From Mansonella perstans (lineage: Eukaryota > Nematoda > Chromadorea > Rhabditida > Onchocercidae): a stretch of DNA of 64,000 nucleotides. This document shows, one piece after another, positions 51,082-64,000 of this stretch. Each line of letters opens with the position of its first letter. Within the stretch, counting starts at the first letter, position 1. Location of the stretch: NCBI GenBank assembly GCA_037074765.1, contig JBAMDO010000231.1, forward strand, positions 1 to 64,000, given 5' to 3'. The position numbers and the translations under genes were made by a program. The notes below the pieces were generated by a model that made no database searches, had not been told where the DNA came from, and saw nothing but the letters and a program-made list of their open reading frames with translations.

Positions 51082-52480
51082 TCATGTGTTGGAAGAAGGA
51101 AGAAGTGTAATAAAGGATGGAATGAGAATGAACAGCAGTAAAGGATCATTCTGATTTTGATGGCACCAATCTTGGCGACAACCGGGATAATGACAACAGC
51201 GACAATGACACAATTTAGAACCGTAGGGATTGACGTAGTACCACCTCTCACAATCCTAAAATGTTGCAGTAAAAACCATAGTTGATATCGCAAACATATC
51301 ATGAACACCGTATCATAAATTTTTGAAAGATCATTCAGTGACAAATTTTTCAACACATTAATTGTTTTAGCTGAATTGAATGAGTAATATTAAATTATAA
51401 ATAGGATCATTTAGTATTGAATTTCATGTTAACAAATAATTTGATAATGTTTTTTCTAAAAATTATTTAGCTTATCACTATCGATGAACATAATGTAGTA
51501 TGATAACTGGATTAAACAGCATCGGATAATCAATTTGCAACTTTTAATTACAAAATAGACCAAAGAACTCATTTCTTGAAACACTTTAAATAACAATTAG
51601 TTAAAATACTTTTTCTAATTGTGTTATAGGTAAATAGTAAAATGTCCTTATACAATTTATGGAACTACTTATTGTTTAATAGAGACAGGTATCATTTCGT
51701 GATACTAATTGATAGTGCGACAATGTGATTGCTGAATTGTTAAAGATTTTATTCAATTATTCTACAGAATTTTAATTTATGCTTTTGTACAATGTAACTG
51801 AAAAGAAACAAGCAATATCAGAATTATACTTTACATTCCATTCATTTATTCTCGTTTAATTAATATTGATCAAATGAAATAGAAGGAACAATAGCAATAA
51901 TTTAATTAAATTGGAAAAATTATCCGCAAATGAATTAATATCGATTACCAAAAACTATGTCATTCGTTAATATAAAAAATTGCTTCCCATTAATTAACAT
52001 GTAACATAGCGCTCATTCATCAAACAATAATCATGATAAATATAATAACATCGGTAGTAATAATAATGACAAAAACAATAATAAAATCATTAATTAATTA
52101 TATTAATAATGTTTTATGCTTTAGATTATTTCACGAAAATTATACCATTTACTAAAAGTTACTTTTGTGCCATTGTTTGGTTTTTTGATCGTGAAAAATA
52201 ATAATTTATTAAATATTTATTTAAAAAAATTTTTTTCTGCTAATAAGAATTAATTTAATTTCTAGAAATCATTATTATTTTTCACGATCAAAAATCATTT
52301 TTATCAAACCTTTTATTTGTAAAAAGTAGAATGTCTAATCAATTATTTATAGAATTTCAATTTTTCACTTCAAAAGTATTCTTCTACCGTAATACTGTTA
52401 CATTGAGTAACTATTGCTGCATAATAGCACATAATTAGCTGCTACCCGCATTCCAACACATCGATTGTTACCGTATTCTG
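51082..52480 (-). CDS. Small cysteine-rich protein with hydrophobic C-terminus (5' incomplete)
   Basis: Not recognised. Exon 51082-51255 reads, after a TTTTAG acceptor, DCERWYYVNPYGSKLCHC, then RCCHYPGCRQDWCHQ and a hydrophobic end PLLLFILIPSFITLLP before a stop. The dense Cys/Trp/Tyr content is far from random in this AT-rich DNA. A 35-nt exon at 52446-52480 (EYGNNRCVGMR, CGG|GTAGCA donor, TATTCAG acceptor) fits it in phase. A third piece near 52915-52944 (ETTICYCPR) could precede it. No signal-peptide exon was found, so the start is missing. The layout of a disulfide-rich module plus hydrophobic tail is like small GPI-anchored proteins such as the Ly6 class, but the cysteine spacing does not let me assign a family. 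Confidence 0.4.
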
Positions 52481-52944
52481 CTGAATAGAATGATCTACAT
52501 AAATTATGATTTACAAAGAAATGAACATTAAGATACTAAAAATGGAAATTAAAATAAATTAAACAAAAGACGAAAAACAATAGCGAAAAAAAAAAGACAT
52601 TGCAGAGGAATGAAGCAGTAATTAATTAAACAAAAATGTATGAAATTTAAAAAACAAGACAAGTTGCCCTGCACCTAAGAGCAGATACTAATTTATTGAT
52701 ACAAAATAAATCCAGAAAAAAATTCTATAAAATATTTAAAAATAGACTACTAGAAATTCTGTCAACTTAAAAACCAATTTATTGGTAGTTTTCGACTTCA
52801 AAACTAATCTCTGGTCAGCTTACAAATAACTGAAAAATGAATAATTTGAATTATAATGTCAATAAAAAAACTTTTAAAAATATTTTGTGAGAATTAATTA
52901 CTTTAGAGATTTACATCTCGGACAATAACATATTGTCGTTTCAC

Positions 52945-55900
52945 CTGTTTCACCTATCATTGTAACAATGTTTGAATATCATTCAAAAAAAAGTATTGAA
53001 AAACATGAAATGATAAATTTGTTTGTTCCTTTCGTCGTATATCAAATCAAGTATATTGAAGTGAAACAGTTATGGGACCGATAGAGCATTAACCTAATGT
53101 GTATCGACCAATTTTAAGGATAATATACATTTTTTATTTTTTATTTTTTATTATATTTTTTTATGAAACGTGCAGGCAAAATTAGTACCGCCGTTATTCA
53201 GAACGGGAAAAATAAAAAAAAAAACTCGTGCTTGTTATCGCACATTTACTTCTGTCACTAATAAAAAAATTCAGTGCAGAAAAGTTTCACAAAAAAAAAT
53301 AATTTAACCCAAAAAATTCTTTGAAATTTAATTTAAGGTCTTTTAAATGAAAAATTTGATATATTTAAAGCTTTTTTTCAACATAAGTAATTAACTTCCA
53401 TAAATTGATCATTTTTATTTTTTACTTTCTTATTACAGGTTAGTTAGTAATTGTTAATTAATATTTACCTGTAATTATGTTTAAACATGTTCCAATTTTT
53501 CTAATAATACAAAATTTGTTCTATGCACAAAAGGAAATGTATAAAATGCAATGAATTAATGTCAGAATTTTACTAATGCTGTTGTCATTCTATATTCATT
53601 CTCAAAATGCAGTACATCCATTAAAAGATATGTGACTCATGCTTTTCCTCAAACTTGTTTCTTACTTTTCTTACTTTGCAATGAAATTTCAATATCTTAA
53701 TTACAAGTCATTTCAAATAGCAAATTTCACTTTTTTGATGATAAAGAAAAACGTAAAAGAGTGGTGATAAATATGCATAATTGAAACTGTAAATCCTATT
53801 AATTATTAAAAAAAAAAAAATCGGTCCTTTATCATATGCACTATCTTATGCATTGTCGCAATACAAGTGATAAGAGTCGGTGAAATATATTGATTAAAAA
53901 ATTTCCTTTTTTTGAAATTTTGATTCAAAAAGAATTTTTCGAATTTAAAAAAAGTCAGTACATTATTTTTTTTTTTTTGCATTATTCACGATACCAGTGA
54001 TAATATACAACGAAAACTTAAGCCTAAAATCTTTTGTGTCATAATTTAAAGATAATTTAATGATCAATTTTTGATTAAGGTCATATTAATTGTCAAGAAA
54101 ATTCCATTCTCGGGTCAGCACGGCAAATGGCAAATTTTGAGTAATATCATTCATTCCGTATTGCCCTGAAACTAGAATGCATTGATATCACAGGATATGG
54201 TATCAATTTTGGATTTAATCAAAGATTTAAAAAAAAATTCTCGCAAAATTGTCAAGTTTGGAGAAATAAATCACTTCGAATTATTTTCTTAAAGTTGGCA
54301 TTGAAAAGATATGAAATATTGTTAGTCTTCGGCTGTTCATAATAATGGAAAAGGCGGGCATGTTCATTTGCTTAACAGTTTCATACTGTATTCTTTTTTC
54401 AACTTATCGAAATAGTAAAAAACAAAGTTTAATCAAAGCACACAGTGAAAATTATGGGACAAAATTTCAGTTTTAGACTAAATAGGAAAGTGAAACAAGG
54501 AATTTTACGAATTTCCGCCATATTTTTTTAAATTTGTTTCTCACATTAAATAGTTTTAGAGTACTTTTTTACATTAAACTTTGTGAAATCAAACCTTCAT
54601 GATTTCTTTTTTTTCGATGTTGCATTACAGTGTTTTTCTAAAATTTATTTTCAATTAAAAATTTCATCACGCATTTGTTACATTTTTTTTTTTTTTTTTT
54701 TTTTTAACAATTCAATCATTTTAAATCCATTCATTTTGCCTATGACTAGCAAATCATGTCGTTATTTTTTGTTAAATTCAATTGTACATTGCAATGTTTC
54801 TAATCCATTCAACTTCGTATTTCAATTTTATTTAATTTTACGTATTTCAATTTTATTTAAAACGATTATGAAATTTCCCTCTTAGCATAATTATTTCCAA
54901 CACGCAACATTTTGTATTCATTTCATAGAGACACTGAACTACTTTTAAAATTTCCATATTTATCACATTAACAAATACTATCAGAAAATTTCACTCGCAA
55001 TTTTTTCAACTTTTGCAAAAAAAGAAGATTGAGGTAAATACAAAAATGAAAATACTTAAGAAATAGCATGTTTGGAAATAAAATAACAAAGTTATGCATT
55101 CATTAAATGCTTGCAGCAATTTATAGTTCCTTTATTTCTTGCTAAAAAAAAAAAAAAAAATAGAAAGGAAAAGAAGAAGCAACAGCAATTGCCATAACAA
55201 TAACAACAATACCAACAGCAAGAAGAACAAAAACTTTTGCTAAAAATAAACTGCGGATTACTTTGCTATCAAATTTCAAAACGTATTTGCTATTTTATTT
55301 ACTTTATCTCTTTTTCAAAATTTAAATGAGGAAAAATAAATAAGTATAGTATATAAAAAAACCAATTCTTTACTGAGTTGAAAGTTTTTACTCCGTGCGA
55401 AAGCATTGTGAAATTCATTTTCACTCGTTTTTGTTTAATTGAAATTTTTTTCGTGCAGAAAAATTTTTGCTTCAATTTGATAAATAATTTAAATTAAAGA
55501 GCAATTTTGACTTTTGCAAATAAACTTGAAATTTGAAGAACGTTTTGTCAAATAATTTTCACCATTCATTTTCCTTAATTAATACTTATTTCTTACAGTA
55601 CGCTTATTTCGCCCTACTTTGTTTTGCTTTGTTGAATTTTTTACACAATTGAATTAAAATTGCTATTTGAGTTAGGGATCACTGCATTAACTTAAGAAAT
55701 CAGTAAATAATTTTGTAACAGCTGTAAGTTATTTAATCATTGCGAATTGCATTGCTATAATAAAACCAAAAGAGGTAGAAAAAAATTAATAAATAAATTT
55801 TAAAAAAAAGTATAAAAAGTGAGAGATTGTAAATTTAAAAAAAAAAAAAAAAAAACTCAAATCTAGCCGAAAAATCAAATAATTGGTTTCAAGTATTTTT

Positions 55901-57988
55901 ATCATTGTTATTCATTTCTAATTGAGCAGCGCACATTAAAATATCTATGAAGTTGCATAAAAACTAAAATTGATTAGAAATTTCTGAGAAATTCATATTT
56001 CACATGAATTTAGCTAAATGCAAATCATTGGCCAAGCCAAATTTGTTCCTGTTCCACATTTATTGACACCTTTTCCCTCATACATTAGTGGTACATTGTA
56101 GTATAATGTTTAAAATTGCCTAAAAAATTGCCATGAAGAGCAGTTAGGTATCGATTGCCTCATTCATTAATATTAATGTAAATGTATAAGAAGAGAGAAA
56201 TATTGGAAATAAAGCTGAGATAATTATTTCAGACACTTCATTGGGCAGCATCTAAGTTTACGCCAAGTTCAATGCTTAATTAGCCAAATATAATTAATTG
56301 GGTTCTTACAAGTTATAATAGTAGCTAAAAATTTTTTCATTCAAAATGAGTGGTTTTTTTTCAATTTTTAACGCTGGTAAGGAATAGGTTATCAAAAAAT
56401 TTTGCTTTGTAATCTATTTCTTTCTCTCTTCTTCCCTGAAATATATTTCTTGTTTCTAAGTAATTAAAAAAAAATGTTTTTAATTGCTTTTTAATTAGAT
56501 TATTAATCAAAATTCATTAAATTTTATTTTATAGTATGTTAATTCGAGTTTCAAATTTTCACAACTTTTTTTTCAATGAAAAAATGTGCATTTATTTTAA
56601 TCGCAGTTTTCCATTCTTCCTTTCAGTATCTCACAATATTTTCTCAGTTTGTTAGCGTGTTGGAATTTAATTTTTGGCTTAGGTTGTAAAAAAAAAATTT
56701 TATTGTAAATTGTAAAAAAGGAACGAAAAAAACTTGAATTGTTACTGTGAATTTGTTTTGTTTAAAGTCTGAATGTATTTAAAAGAGAAGGACAAAAGAA
56801 AAGAAATTTGTCATAAAAAATAAGTCTAGCAATGCTCTTCGCTAATAGTAAAAAATTTTGAAACATTTAAACAAAATTTTAAACATTGTAACTGATGAAT
56901 AGTTGTGAAGAAAAAAAAGCTTAATTTCAAAAAACGCTATTTTGCTATAGAATTGCAAGAAAAAATCAGCTTATTGGTCAAAAAAGGTTTATTTGAGAGA
57001 AACTGAAAGTTTAAAAATTGCAAGAGTAAAAAAAAGAATTGAGGACCTCAAAGGCAATGTCATATTTAGCACTTAATTAACCTAAATACTTATCGTTAGT
57101 ACAATTGCTGCAAAAAGTTAAGGCTCTGATTTATGTCGCATGCTTTATTGAAATCAGCAAAAAGACCAATTGGAAACTTTGCTTTCTAGCTTTTTTTTTT
57201 TTTTAAAATGATATGACAGTACTTTCATTGAATTGTTATCAATGTACCAAAATGTTATGGGAGCATTAATTTTTTTACCAGTATATCAAATCATTTTAGC
57301 CGGAAAGAAGAGAGAGAAGAAGAAAAAAAAGATTTTTTTTAAAATTTTTCTCATTTCAAATTTATGTCAAGAATAAAGTTCTCTTATTCGAAAAAAAATT
57401 ACACCAAGGTATAAATTTAAATTGTAAGATTATTTTGATCACTTTTTGTGTTTCAAATTTAAGTTAGAGAGAAGTTCAATTTGAAAAAACTTAATTATAC
57501 GTCTTAGGGAAACTTTGATTTCTTTCACCAAAGCAATGGAACCAATGTTGCCCATGTATCGTTCTTCCTTTCATTTCTTCTTTTTGTTAAATCGCATTCT
57601 AATTTGATGGTTTAATATTAAACTTTAAAAAATTATTTGGAAACATTTTTGCTTGGCAAGCTTCTTTGTACAGAATTACAAAACGTTTACTTCTACTATT
57701 TTCATATATTTCATTACTTTCCTATTTTCATGTATACTATAAAATTTATTGACGAGAATTTTTTCTCTCAAATTTTCAAATTTTGGATTTTTCTGAATTT
57801 TTTTCCGAATTTTGAGAAAAAAAGTTGCACATATTTTTTCAAGCAAATTTTTCCTGCAATTATGCAAAATTCTGCATAAAATTTATCACTATAAATTTGT
57901 TAGAAATATTTTTTTCATTTATTTGATAACAATTCTTTTTTTCCAACTTTACTAACTTTTGTACTGGTTTTATCCTCCTTCAACTAGC
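52945..57988. other. Long gene-poor region
   Basis: About 5 kb of AT-rich DNA with poly-A/T runs. I found no exon with both splice sites and coding-like composition, and no RNA gene. It probably contains the upstream part of the cysteine-rich gene and the promoter of the MATH/BTB-like gene. Confidence 0.5.
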
Positions 57989-58053
57989 ATGGCACTAATT
58001 ACCACACCGTTTAGTCATTTAGGAATTCAACTTTGTGCACCTTACAGATTAGG
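57989..58053 (+). CDS. Candidate first exon of the MATH/BTB-like gene
   Basis: ATG followed by 21 codons (MALITTPFSHLGIQLCAPYR) and a good GTAATT donor. Composition is coding-like. It leaves two bases over, whereas the next exon at 58373 needs one, so a missing small exon, a poly-A length error at 58373-58378 or a wrong model must be invoked. Confidence 0.35.
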
Positions 58054-58372
58054 GTAATTCTTTATAGTTTTATTCTATTTTTTTCCCAATAAATAATTCA
58101 TCTGAATGATGATTATGCAAATAGGAAATACAAAACAAATATAAGCAAGCTGGTAATTAATTTATTTTTAGCTAAGTTTGATTATTAATTTCTTAATAAC
58201 CATAATAGTTTTTAGTATGGTTTAAAAATATAGAAATCAAGCGCAAAAAAAAAAAAAAAAAAATTCCAACCATCTATTCGCCTTCACAATTCCTTCCTGT
58301 CATAATTCCGTGCATGTAAATTAGATTTGATTTTGATAAAGCTAATTCGGTTCTTTAATTATTTTGCTCCAG

Positions 58373-61300
58373 AAAAAATTAAAAATTTTTTGATTTGCAA
58401 TTTTGGATATCCTGAAAATGAACTATTACGTCGTCGAGTATATCCAAATTTCACAACTGAATATATGAAAACGACTGATGAATTGGTGATATTTACACAT
58501 TGTTATTCTTTTGAATTGCGCAAGAATCCTATGGAAATTGGTCGCTCAAATTTTGCAACCGTTCATTGCTTACGATGCATCGAATGGTATTTTACCATAC
58601 AATTATCTTTATGAAGCATGACATCATCTTGATTGTTAAGACGTTGATATTATCATTGAGAATAATAGTTAATTAAATTATTACATGAAGGAAATGATAT
58701 CATTCTATTTATTAATAAAGAGATATCACTCACTGATCGTCATTAGTTACAAAATAAAAGCGAAACTTCACATTCAATTTAACTATTTAAAAAAGTCGAT
58801 GTTTAATCATTGAAAAAATAAAATCTAAATTTTTCATTCCAAAAAAATTTCTTATTTTAAAAATCATTTCTGGAAAATCAAATGTTTGAAAAAATTTTTA
58901 ATTAAATAAGATTTAAAATCCCAAATGATTTAGTTTTGTAAATTAGTTCAATTTTTATATGGTATAAAAATTTTCTTTTTTTTTGCTTATAGAACATCTT
59001 AGATTTGATAATATAAAATTTTTTTGAACAAAGGAAAATATTTTTAATAAAATAATCACAAATGGAAAAAGCAAATTTTTTTTCAAATATAATTTGATAT
59101 TTTTTAAATGAATATTGATTTAAATACATACAGGTATATTTTGGATTTGTAATTTAATTTTTCCTCTTTGTATTTTTTTTTTAAATATCACTTAATAAAT
59201 AATTAAATATGGAACAGTTTATTTTTTTTCTTGCGCAGGACATTATTTGTAAAGAAAATAAGAGAGGAGCTCAGTATTAAATTGGTACGACAAACTGAAG
59301 TTGAAATTAGAGGTGAATTCCGTGTACAAATACGGGCGCAGACAGGTCGCAAAAAAAATCGCAGAATGAGTTCGTGTTGCACATTTCAGTTACTTTACAG
59401 TTATTCGAATATTTAATTGTATTTTTCCTTCTTGCAAATTAATTAAAATGAATTATTGAATTTCTCAAAAAAATATGATCAAAAAGAAATTTACTCTAAA
59501 AATAATTAAAGAGAAAAATTCACATATTTTATAGTGAGATAATTTTTTATGGTTTTCTTAACAATTCACTTACAGTAACTTGTTAGTTTTGCTTTTTTCT
59601 TTTTTTTAAAAATAGGAGAAAAAGAAATTTACTTTTTTTTTAAAACAGTTCTAAAGAAGATGATGGAGGAAGAAAGAGGGAAATAAAGTAATTGAGAATA
59701 AAATTAAATTTCAAAAATAAGAATAAATAAATGAAATTAACATTAATTTTTTAATAAGATAAAAATGAGGATAACGTAAGAAAAATTTTAATCAAAATTA
59801 TTCTATTCATTACTTACTACTACATTTCATTATTATATTAAATACATGAAATGTTAAAAAAGAAAACTGAAAACAATTTTCGGCTTTAATTAAATTTTTA
59901 ATAAGCTACCAGAAAATTATTTACAAGTGATACTCGTCTTCCTGCCTGTTCCTTTTCCTACTAATTTATTCAGAACTTAACCTGCGAAGGAAATGAAAAA
60001 TTTGTTCCAGTTGACTCCTTTCCGGCACGATGGCAAGAACTGAAATATCGTTCTGAAATTATTTCACATTATCCGGAATCATTCACCAAATTTTATCAGA
60101 GTAAAGAGTTTAAACGAGGAGAACTAATATTTGAAATAAAATTAGCATTTGCATTGGATGATTTCGCTTATCCTATATCAGTTGTTGATTTAAATCCGCT
60201 TCTTTATCTGGATCAGGAATATAAAGGTGATGAACGACTAAAAACATTATCATTGGTTAAAAGACGTAGTGATTTGTACGTTTTTTGCCAGTTTTTCATT
60301 TCATTTGCTTTTTTGACTTAAAAGTTTATTTGAAAGAAGTTCGGAAACTCAAAAGTTTCTGCTCAATTCTCATTCAAATGATTTATTTTGAAATATAATT
60401 TGATTAACACTTTGAAGAATTTACAATAAGACAAAGACTATCAATTAAACATTTGTATTACTGCACTAGATAATATTCCTGATAGAAGAGTTCCGTATTA
60501 TTTTCTCCTGATAAGAGATAAGTGAAAGAAATAATAGTGGTTGAAAAAGGTAAATGAATTTACTGATTATATCAAGAGAAGTGATGTTGCCCGAGCATAA
60601 TCTTTATTGTATTAATAATAATTAATTAGATAAATAGTTAAATGTAATGTGTGTACAATTTGAGACGTATCAATTTGAGTCGTTTTCTATGGATGCTAGA
60701 AATTCATTATCAGTAATGGAATTTACAAAATTTTATTAGAAATTCTAAAAAACTATTTTTGCAACCAAATTTTATGTATGATAAAGAAAAAAGACTGTAA
60801 ATTCCATTTTTTTCTGAATGAAAAATTTGAAAAATAGTTTTCATAAAAGATTTCAAATAAAAAAACAATTGACTCAATATCGAAATTTGAAATCGAATCC
60901 TAAATTTAAATTTTTGTTGGAAAATTTATTTACAGAATGTTTTATATTCAATGCATAGACAGAACAATACAATATGATCGGTACGTTCTGTACATAACAT
61001 GCCGATATCTTCACGAATGCATGGATAGAGATCCGGAGTTAAATTCAGTCTCTTTACGATTCTATTCAGATTCAGTTGAGAAGGTAATTTTAGAATAAAA
61101 GAAAAAGTGTTAAAAATTTTTCACAAAAATTTGATTTTTTATGGAAATGTAATATTTCAAATTAATAATGTGACGTGACGAAGTTTAGAAATTTTGCAAA
61201 ACTTTCAATTGTTGTCTTTTGGTCTAATTAATTAATTATCTTTAATCAATTATCAGGCTAAAATTCCTTTTTTCTTTTCTCGTTGAAAATTTTTTTTTTT

Positions 61301-62950
61301 GAAATTTGTTGTTGTTGTAACAGAATTTTGTCTTTAATTGAAATAAATCACATAATGAATGCTTGGTTGAAACAAATTTTTTTAACTCCAGACCGAAACT
61401 TGAATTAACAACTTAATAAAATCTGAGAAAAATTTATTTTGCTTTCGTTTTGATAATATTAATTGTTTCCGAATTTCAATTAGTTCATTAATTATATAAA
61501 TAAAAGTTACGGCTAATATTAAATATTTTCAATTTGCAGGTGTTATTTTTTGCATTTACTGGTATTTGCAAGTTCGAATATCATGGTGGCAGCATAGATT
61601 CATGTGATTATCAGAGCTATCAACAATTTCTTGTTTGTTTAAACTTACTGAAACCATTAATGTATCAGGAATTGCTGCTAATGCATGACGATCATTTTTG
61701 TCGCATCTTTCAGAAGGTAATGAAAACTCTCTGATCGACTGATTAATTTATTGGTTGATTGATTTATTGATATATTCATTTGCTTTTTACTAGGCAACAC
61801 TTAATTTTTTAAATACCCATTTATTTTTCTTTCGTCCGGTAATACATTTTATTTCTTTATCAAATATTTCATCAGCTATTGTAGCAAGAAAGAATTCTTA
61901 ATTATCTTGTAATCTTATTTTCTAATTAAATATCTTATAAATTAACAAAGGATTTTCTGCTATTTGAACTTACTTACTTAGCTACTTGAAATGTTATTTT
62001 AATATAGCTTTATTGTTCAATAATTTGATTAATTTAGGTTTGCAATTCATCAAAACCACCATGTGAAGTCAATTGTTTGCAATTTTTGAGACTTGCGATA
62101 CGATTTGGTCTGGCGAAACTTCAATCTTTTACAATTGCATGGATCGTTTCAGAATTTCCTGATACATATTCGTAAGAAAGACATTCCTTTTAGTTTTGCT
62201 CTTTCGTCTTCATAAAATTTAGTTTAATTCCAATTAAAATTTATAAATTGAAAAATTTTAATTTTAAAACAAAAATTTGGATTAAAAATTGTTTGGAAGA
62301 ATTTAATTAGTTTTTGCTTTATTTTTTTAAAATTTGATTTGCAATTAAAAACAAACAGTATAAATTCTATTCACAAAAAGTCAAATTTTTTAATCACAAA
62401 AATTTTTATACTTAAAACTTTGCATTTTGTACAGATTTCATTAAAATCTTGGAAAATTTAAAAAAATTTACAAAAGTTATAAATTACTCGCATTTCTTTA
62501 CATTCATCAGCGTTTTCAATAATTTTCAACTTAAATTTCAATTCGAAATTTAGTTTGCATTTGAATATCAATGAGCAGCCACGAATCATTGATGAACTGA
62601 TCCAAGCGCGATCTGATCGTGAGATGTATATGAGGCAAGTTTTGGAGCATGATGATTCGACTAAACGTACAGTAGCACGGTCTTCACCGATGGAACGAAT
62701 TGAATTATTGAAGGCTAAAAGCAGAGAAGTGGCCAAATGGATTGGCGAAGGTTTATACACTGATATACCAGAACCTGTCTTACCAAACAGTTTCGAAGAA
62801 TGTTTTTCAAATTATGCAGCAGCAGCCGAGGAGGATACTTTTCAAGGTTTTCCAGCACAAGCCGATGAGGCTGCTTCTGAAGGTTCTTCAACAATAACCG
62901 AGGGAAGTCGATACTATAGTGCCTGGGAGGATTTTGATGAAACAGATTAA
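58373..62950 (+). CDS. MATH/BTB-like protein (5' end unresolved)
   Basis: Exons 58373-58586, 59239-59323 (or longer), 59974-60275, 60936-61083, 61540-61716, 62038-62171 and 62554-62950; the last five are phase-consistent and firm. About 485 residues are covered. The first part (IEWTLFVKKIREELSIKLV, then EVEIRGEFRVQI) resembles a MATH domain strand pattern. YDRYVLYITCRYLHECM followed by VSLRFYSDSVEKVLFFAFTG looks like a BTB/POZ core. VNCLQFLRLAIRFGLAKLQ resembles the helix pair after BTB. The C-terminus is acidic (AAAAEEDTFQGF... WEDFDETD). BTB-MATH proteins are Cullin-3 substrate adaptors; here that is inference from a diverged sequence. The end of the second exon is uncertain: 59323 fits the phase but drops the open VQIRAQTG. 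A start exon at 57989-58053 (MALITTPFSHLG) does not join in frame. Confidence 0.6.
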
Positions 62951-64000
62951 AAGAAAACTAAAAAAAATTTGCAATTTAAAGCATTGATCTAATTGAAAAA
63001 AAGTAAATTTTCATAAAATTTTCATCAATTTTTTGGTGAAAATTGCATGATTAGTTGATAATTATATACTCGGTTGACAATTGTATGATCAATTTTCACT
63101 GAACTGACAAATATTCAATAATAATGAAGAGATAATTGGATTTAATCATATGACCCATAAATAAACATTTTATACATTCATACATTTTAAAGCAAATTTG
63201 AAAGTTAATTGAAAGTTCGCTTCTTTTGCTAATTTCACAATTTTTCTTTTTTATTTGCTATATTTACTCAAAACATTACTTCAACAGGAATGATAAGTAA
63301 TGAAAATTCAATTTAAAATTAAATAAATGTTTAATTTGCATCAAACCAGATCAAACCAAATCATTGAATTCAGCTTGTTAACTATTGTCCAGTAGCTAAT
63401 ACATATTGATTCACTTCATACTGTCAATCAAAAAAAAAAAAAAAAAAAACCAAAAAGAAATGAAAGACAGAAATTTATTTATTTTTAATTTAAATGTAAA
63501 ATCACGCGGAATATGCTAAATTATAAATCATTTCATAGATTATTCCATGAAATATAGCAGCGATTTGTTTTTTGAACAGTCGCATTTATCGCTTCAATCT
63601 AGAGTAAGCCTTGTTAGTTCATTAGGGATTACCTGATGATGCAATCTTGATATAGCTGTCATTTCTTAATATTCTACAGACATTCCATTAATATATCGAT
63701 TTATTCCATTGAACATATTTTTAATTGTTAAATTTTGACACATTAAAAATTTTCAAACATATATATTAATTATTTCAACTATTAATCGTAAATCAATAAT
63801 TTAACACATCTATTCATCAATTATCAATAATTAGAAAAGAAAAAAAAGTGATAGTGATATAATACAAAACTAACAACGTAACGATTTTATAAAATGTAAA
63901 ACATTTCAATCATTTAATTCCATAAAATTTAAAATTTATTTTATGATAAATTAAACAAAATAAGTAAAGTGATAAAATTACTAAATTGAATTGTATTTGC
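62951..64000. other. 3' flank of the MATH/BTB-like gene
   Basis: AT-rich, no exon seen. AATAAA at 63160-63165 is a plausible poly(A) signal about 210 nt after the stop. A poly-A run is at 63431-63450. Confidence 0.55.

Noticed and set aside
50732..51085. Minus-strand frame with Ser-Phe-Ile-His repeats
   Set aside because: It is the translation of the GAAT/GAAC simple repeat.
53477..53554. Short plus-strand ORF resembling a signal peptide (MFKHVPIFLIIQNLFYAQ)
   Set aside because: Only 25 codons, no downstream exon in phase was found; AT-rich DNA often encodes hydrophobic runs.

Overview
The window is nuclear DNA of a nematode. It is very AT-rich (roughly three quarters A+T by eye). Every recognisable gene is broken into many small exons with GT–AG introns whose acceptors resemble TTTTCAG. 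The protein set is animal, and introns and spacers are full of poly-A/T runs and microsatellites. Base composition, gene structure and the spliced-leader-like acceptors just before start codons suggest a clade III (filarial-type) worm; this is an inference, not proof. No prokaryotic operon, CRISPR array, tRNA, rRNA or complete transposon is visible.

Layout, left to right. (1) 1-6501, minus: peptide O-xylosyltransferase (SQV-6/XYLT type) with WSC and C-terminal xylosyltransferase domains; its 3' end lies outside the window. (2) 9404-11130, plus: cysteamine/N-terminal-cysteine dioxygenase (ADO). (3) 12522-17635, minus: an unrecognised 307-residue basic/helical protein with a C-terminal membrane anchor, rebuilt from nine phase-compatible exons. 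(4) 18190-19324, minus: the FUBI-ribosomal protein S30 fusion (FAU/RPS30). (5) 19764-20123, plus: a doubtful open frame. (6) 21071-22452, minus: ISCA1, iron-sulfur assembly. (7) 23304-28721, minus: TDRD3 with its RMI1-like N-terminal domain and C-terminal Tudor domain, including a probable GC-AG intron. (8) 30508-32444, plus: NAA40/NatD histone N-acetyltransferase. (9) 34028-50204, minus: a secreted Thr-rich protein of unknown function with an 8.6-kb first intron. (10) 51082-52480, minus: exons of a small cysteine-rich protein with a hydrophobic tail. (11) 58373-62950, plus: a MATH/BTB-like protein whose 5' end could not be resolved.

Exon models were built by hand by matching reading frame, splice sites and protein similarity. 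The models for genes 1, 2, 3, 4, 6, 7, 8 and 9 close in frame across every junction, which is strong internal support even where the function is unknown. The genes are mostly unrelated housekeeping functions: glycosaminoglycan initiation, thiol oxidation, translation, Fe-S assembly, RNA/topoisomerase scaffold and histone acetylation. No single pathway unites them. Two minus-strand pairs (FAU then the anchored protein; TDRD3 then ISCA1) lie 0.55-0.85 kb apart and could be co-transcribed. The most novel material is the three uncharacterised genes (3, 9, 10), the intron-borne duplicated sequences, and the minisatellite upstream of NAA40.
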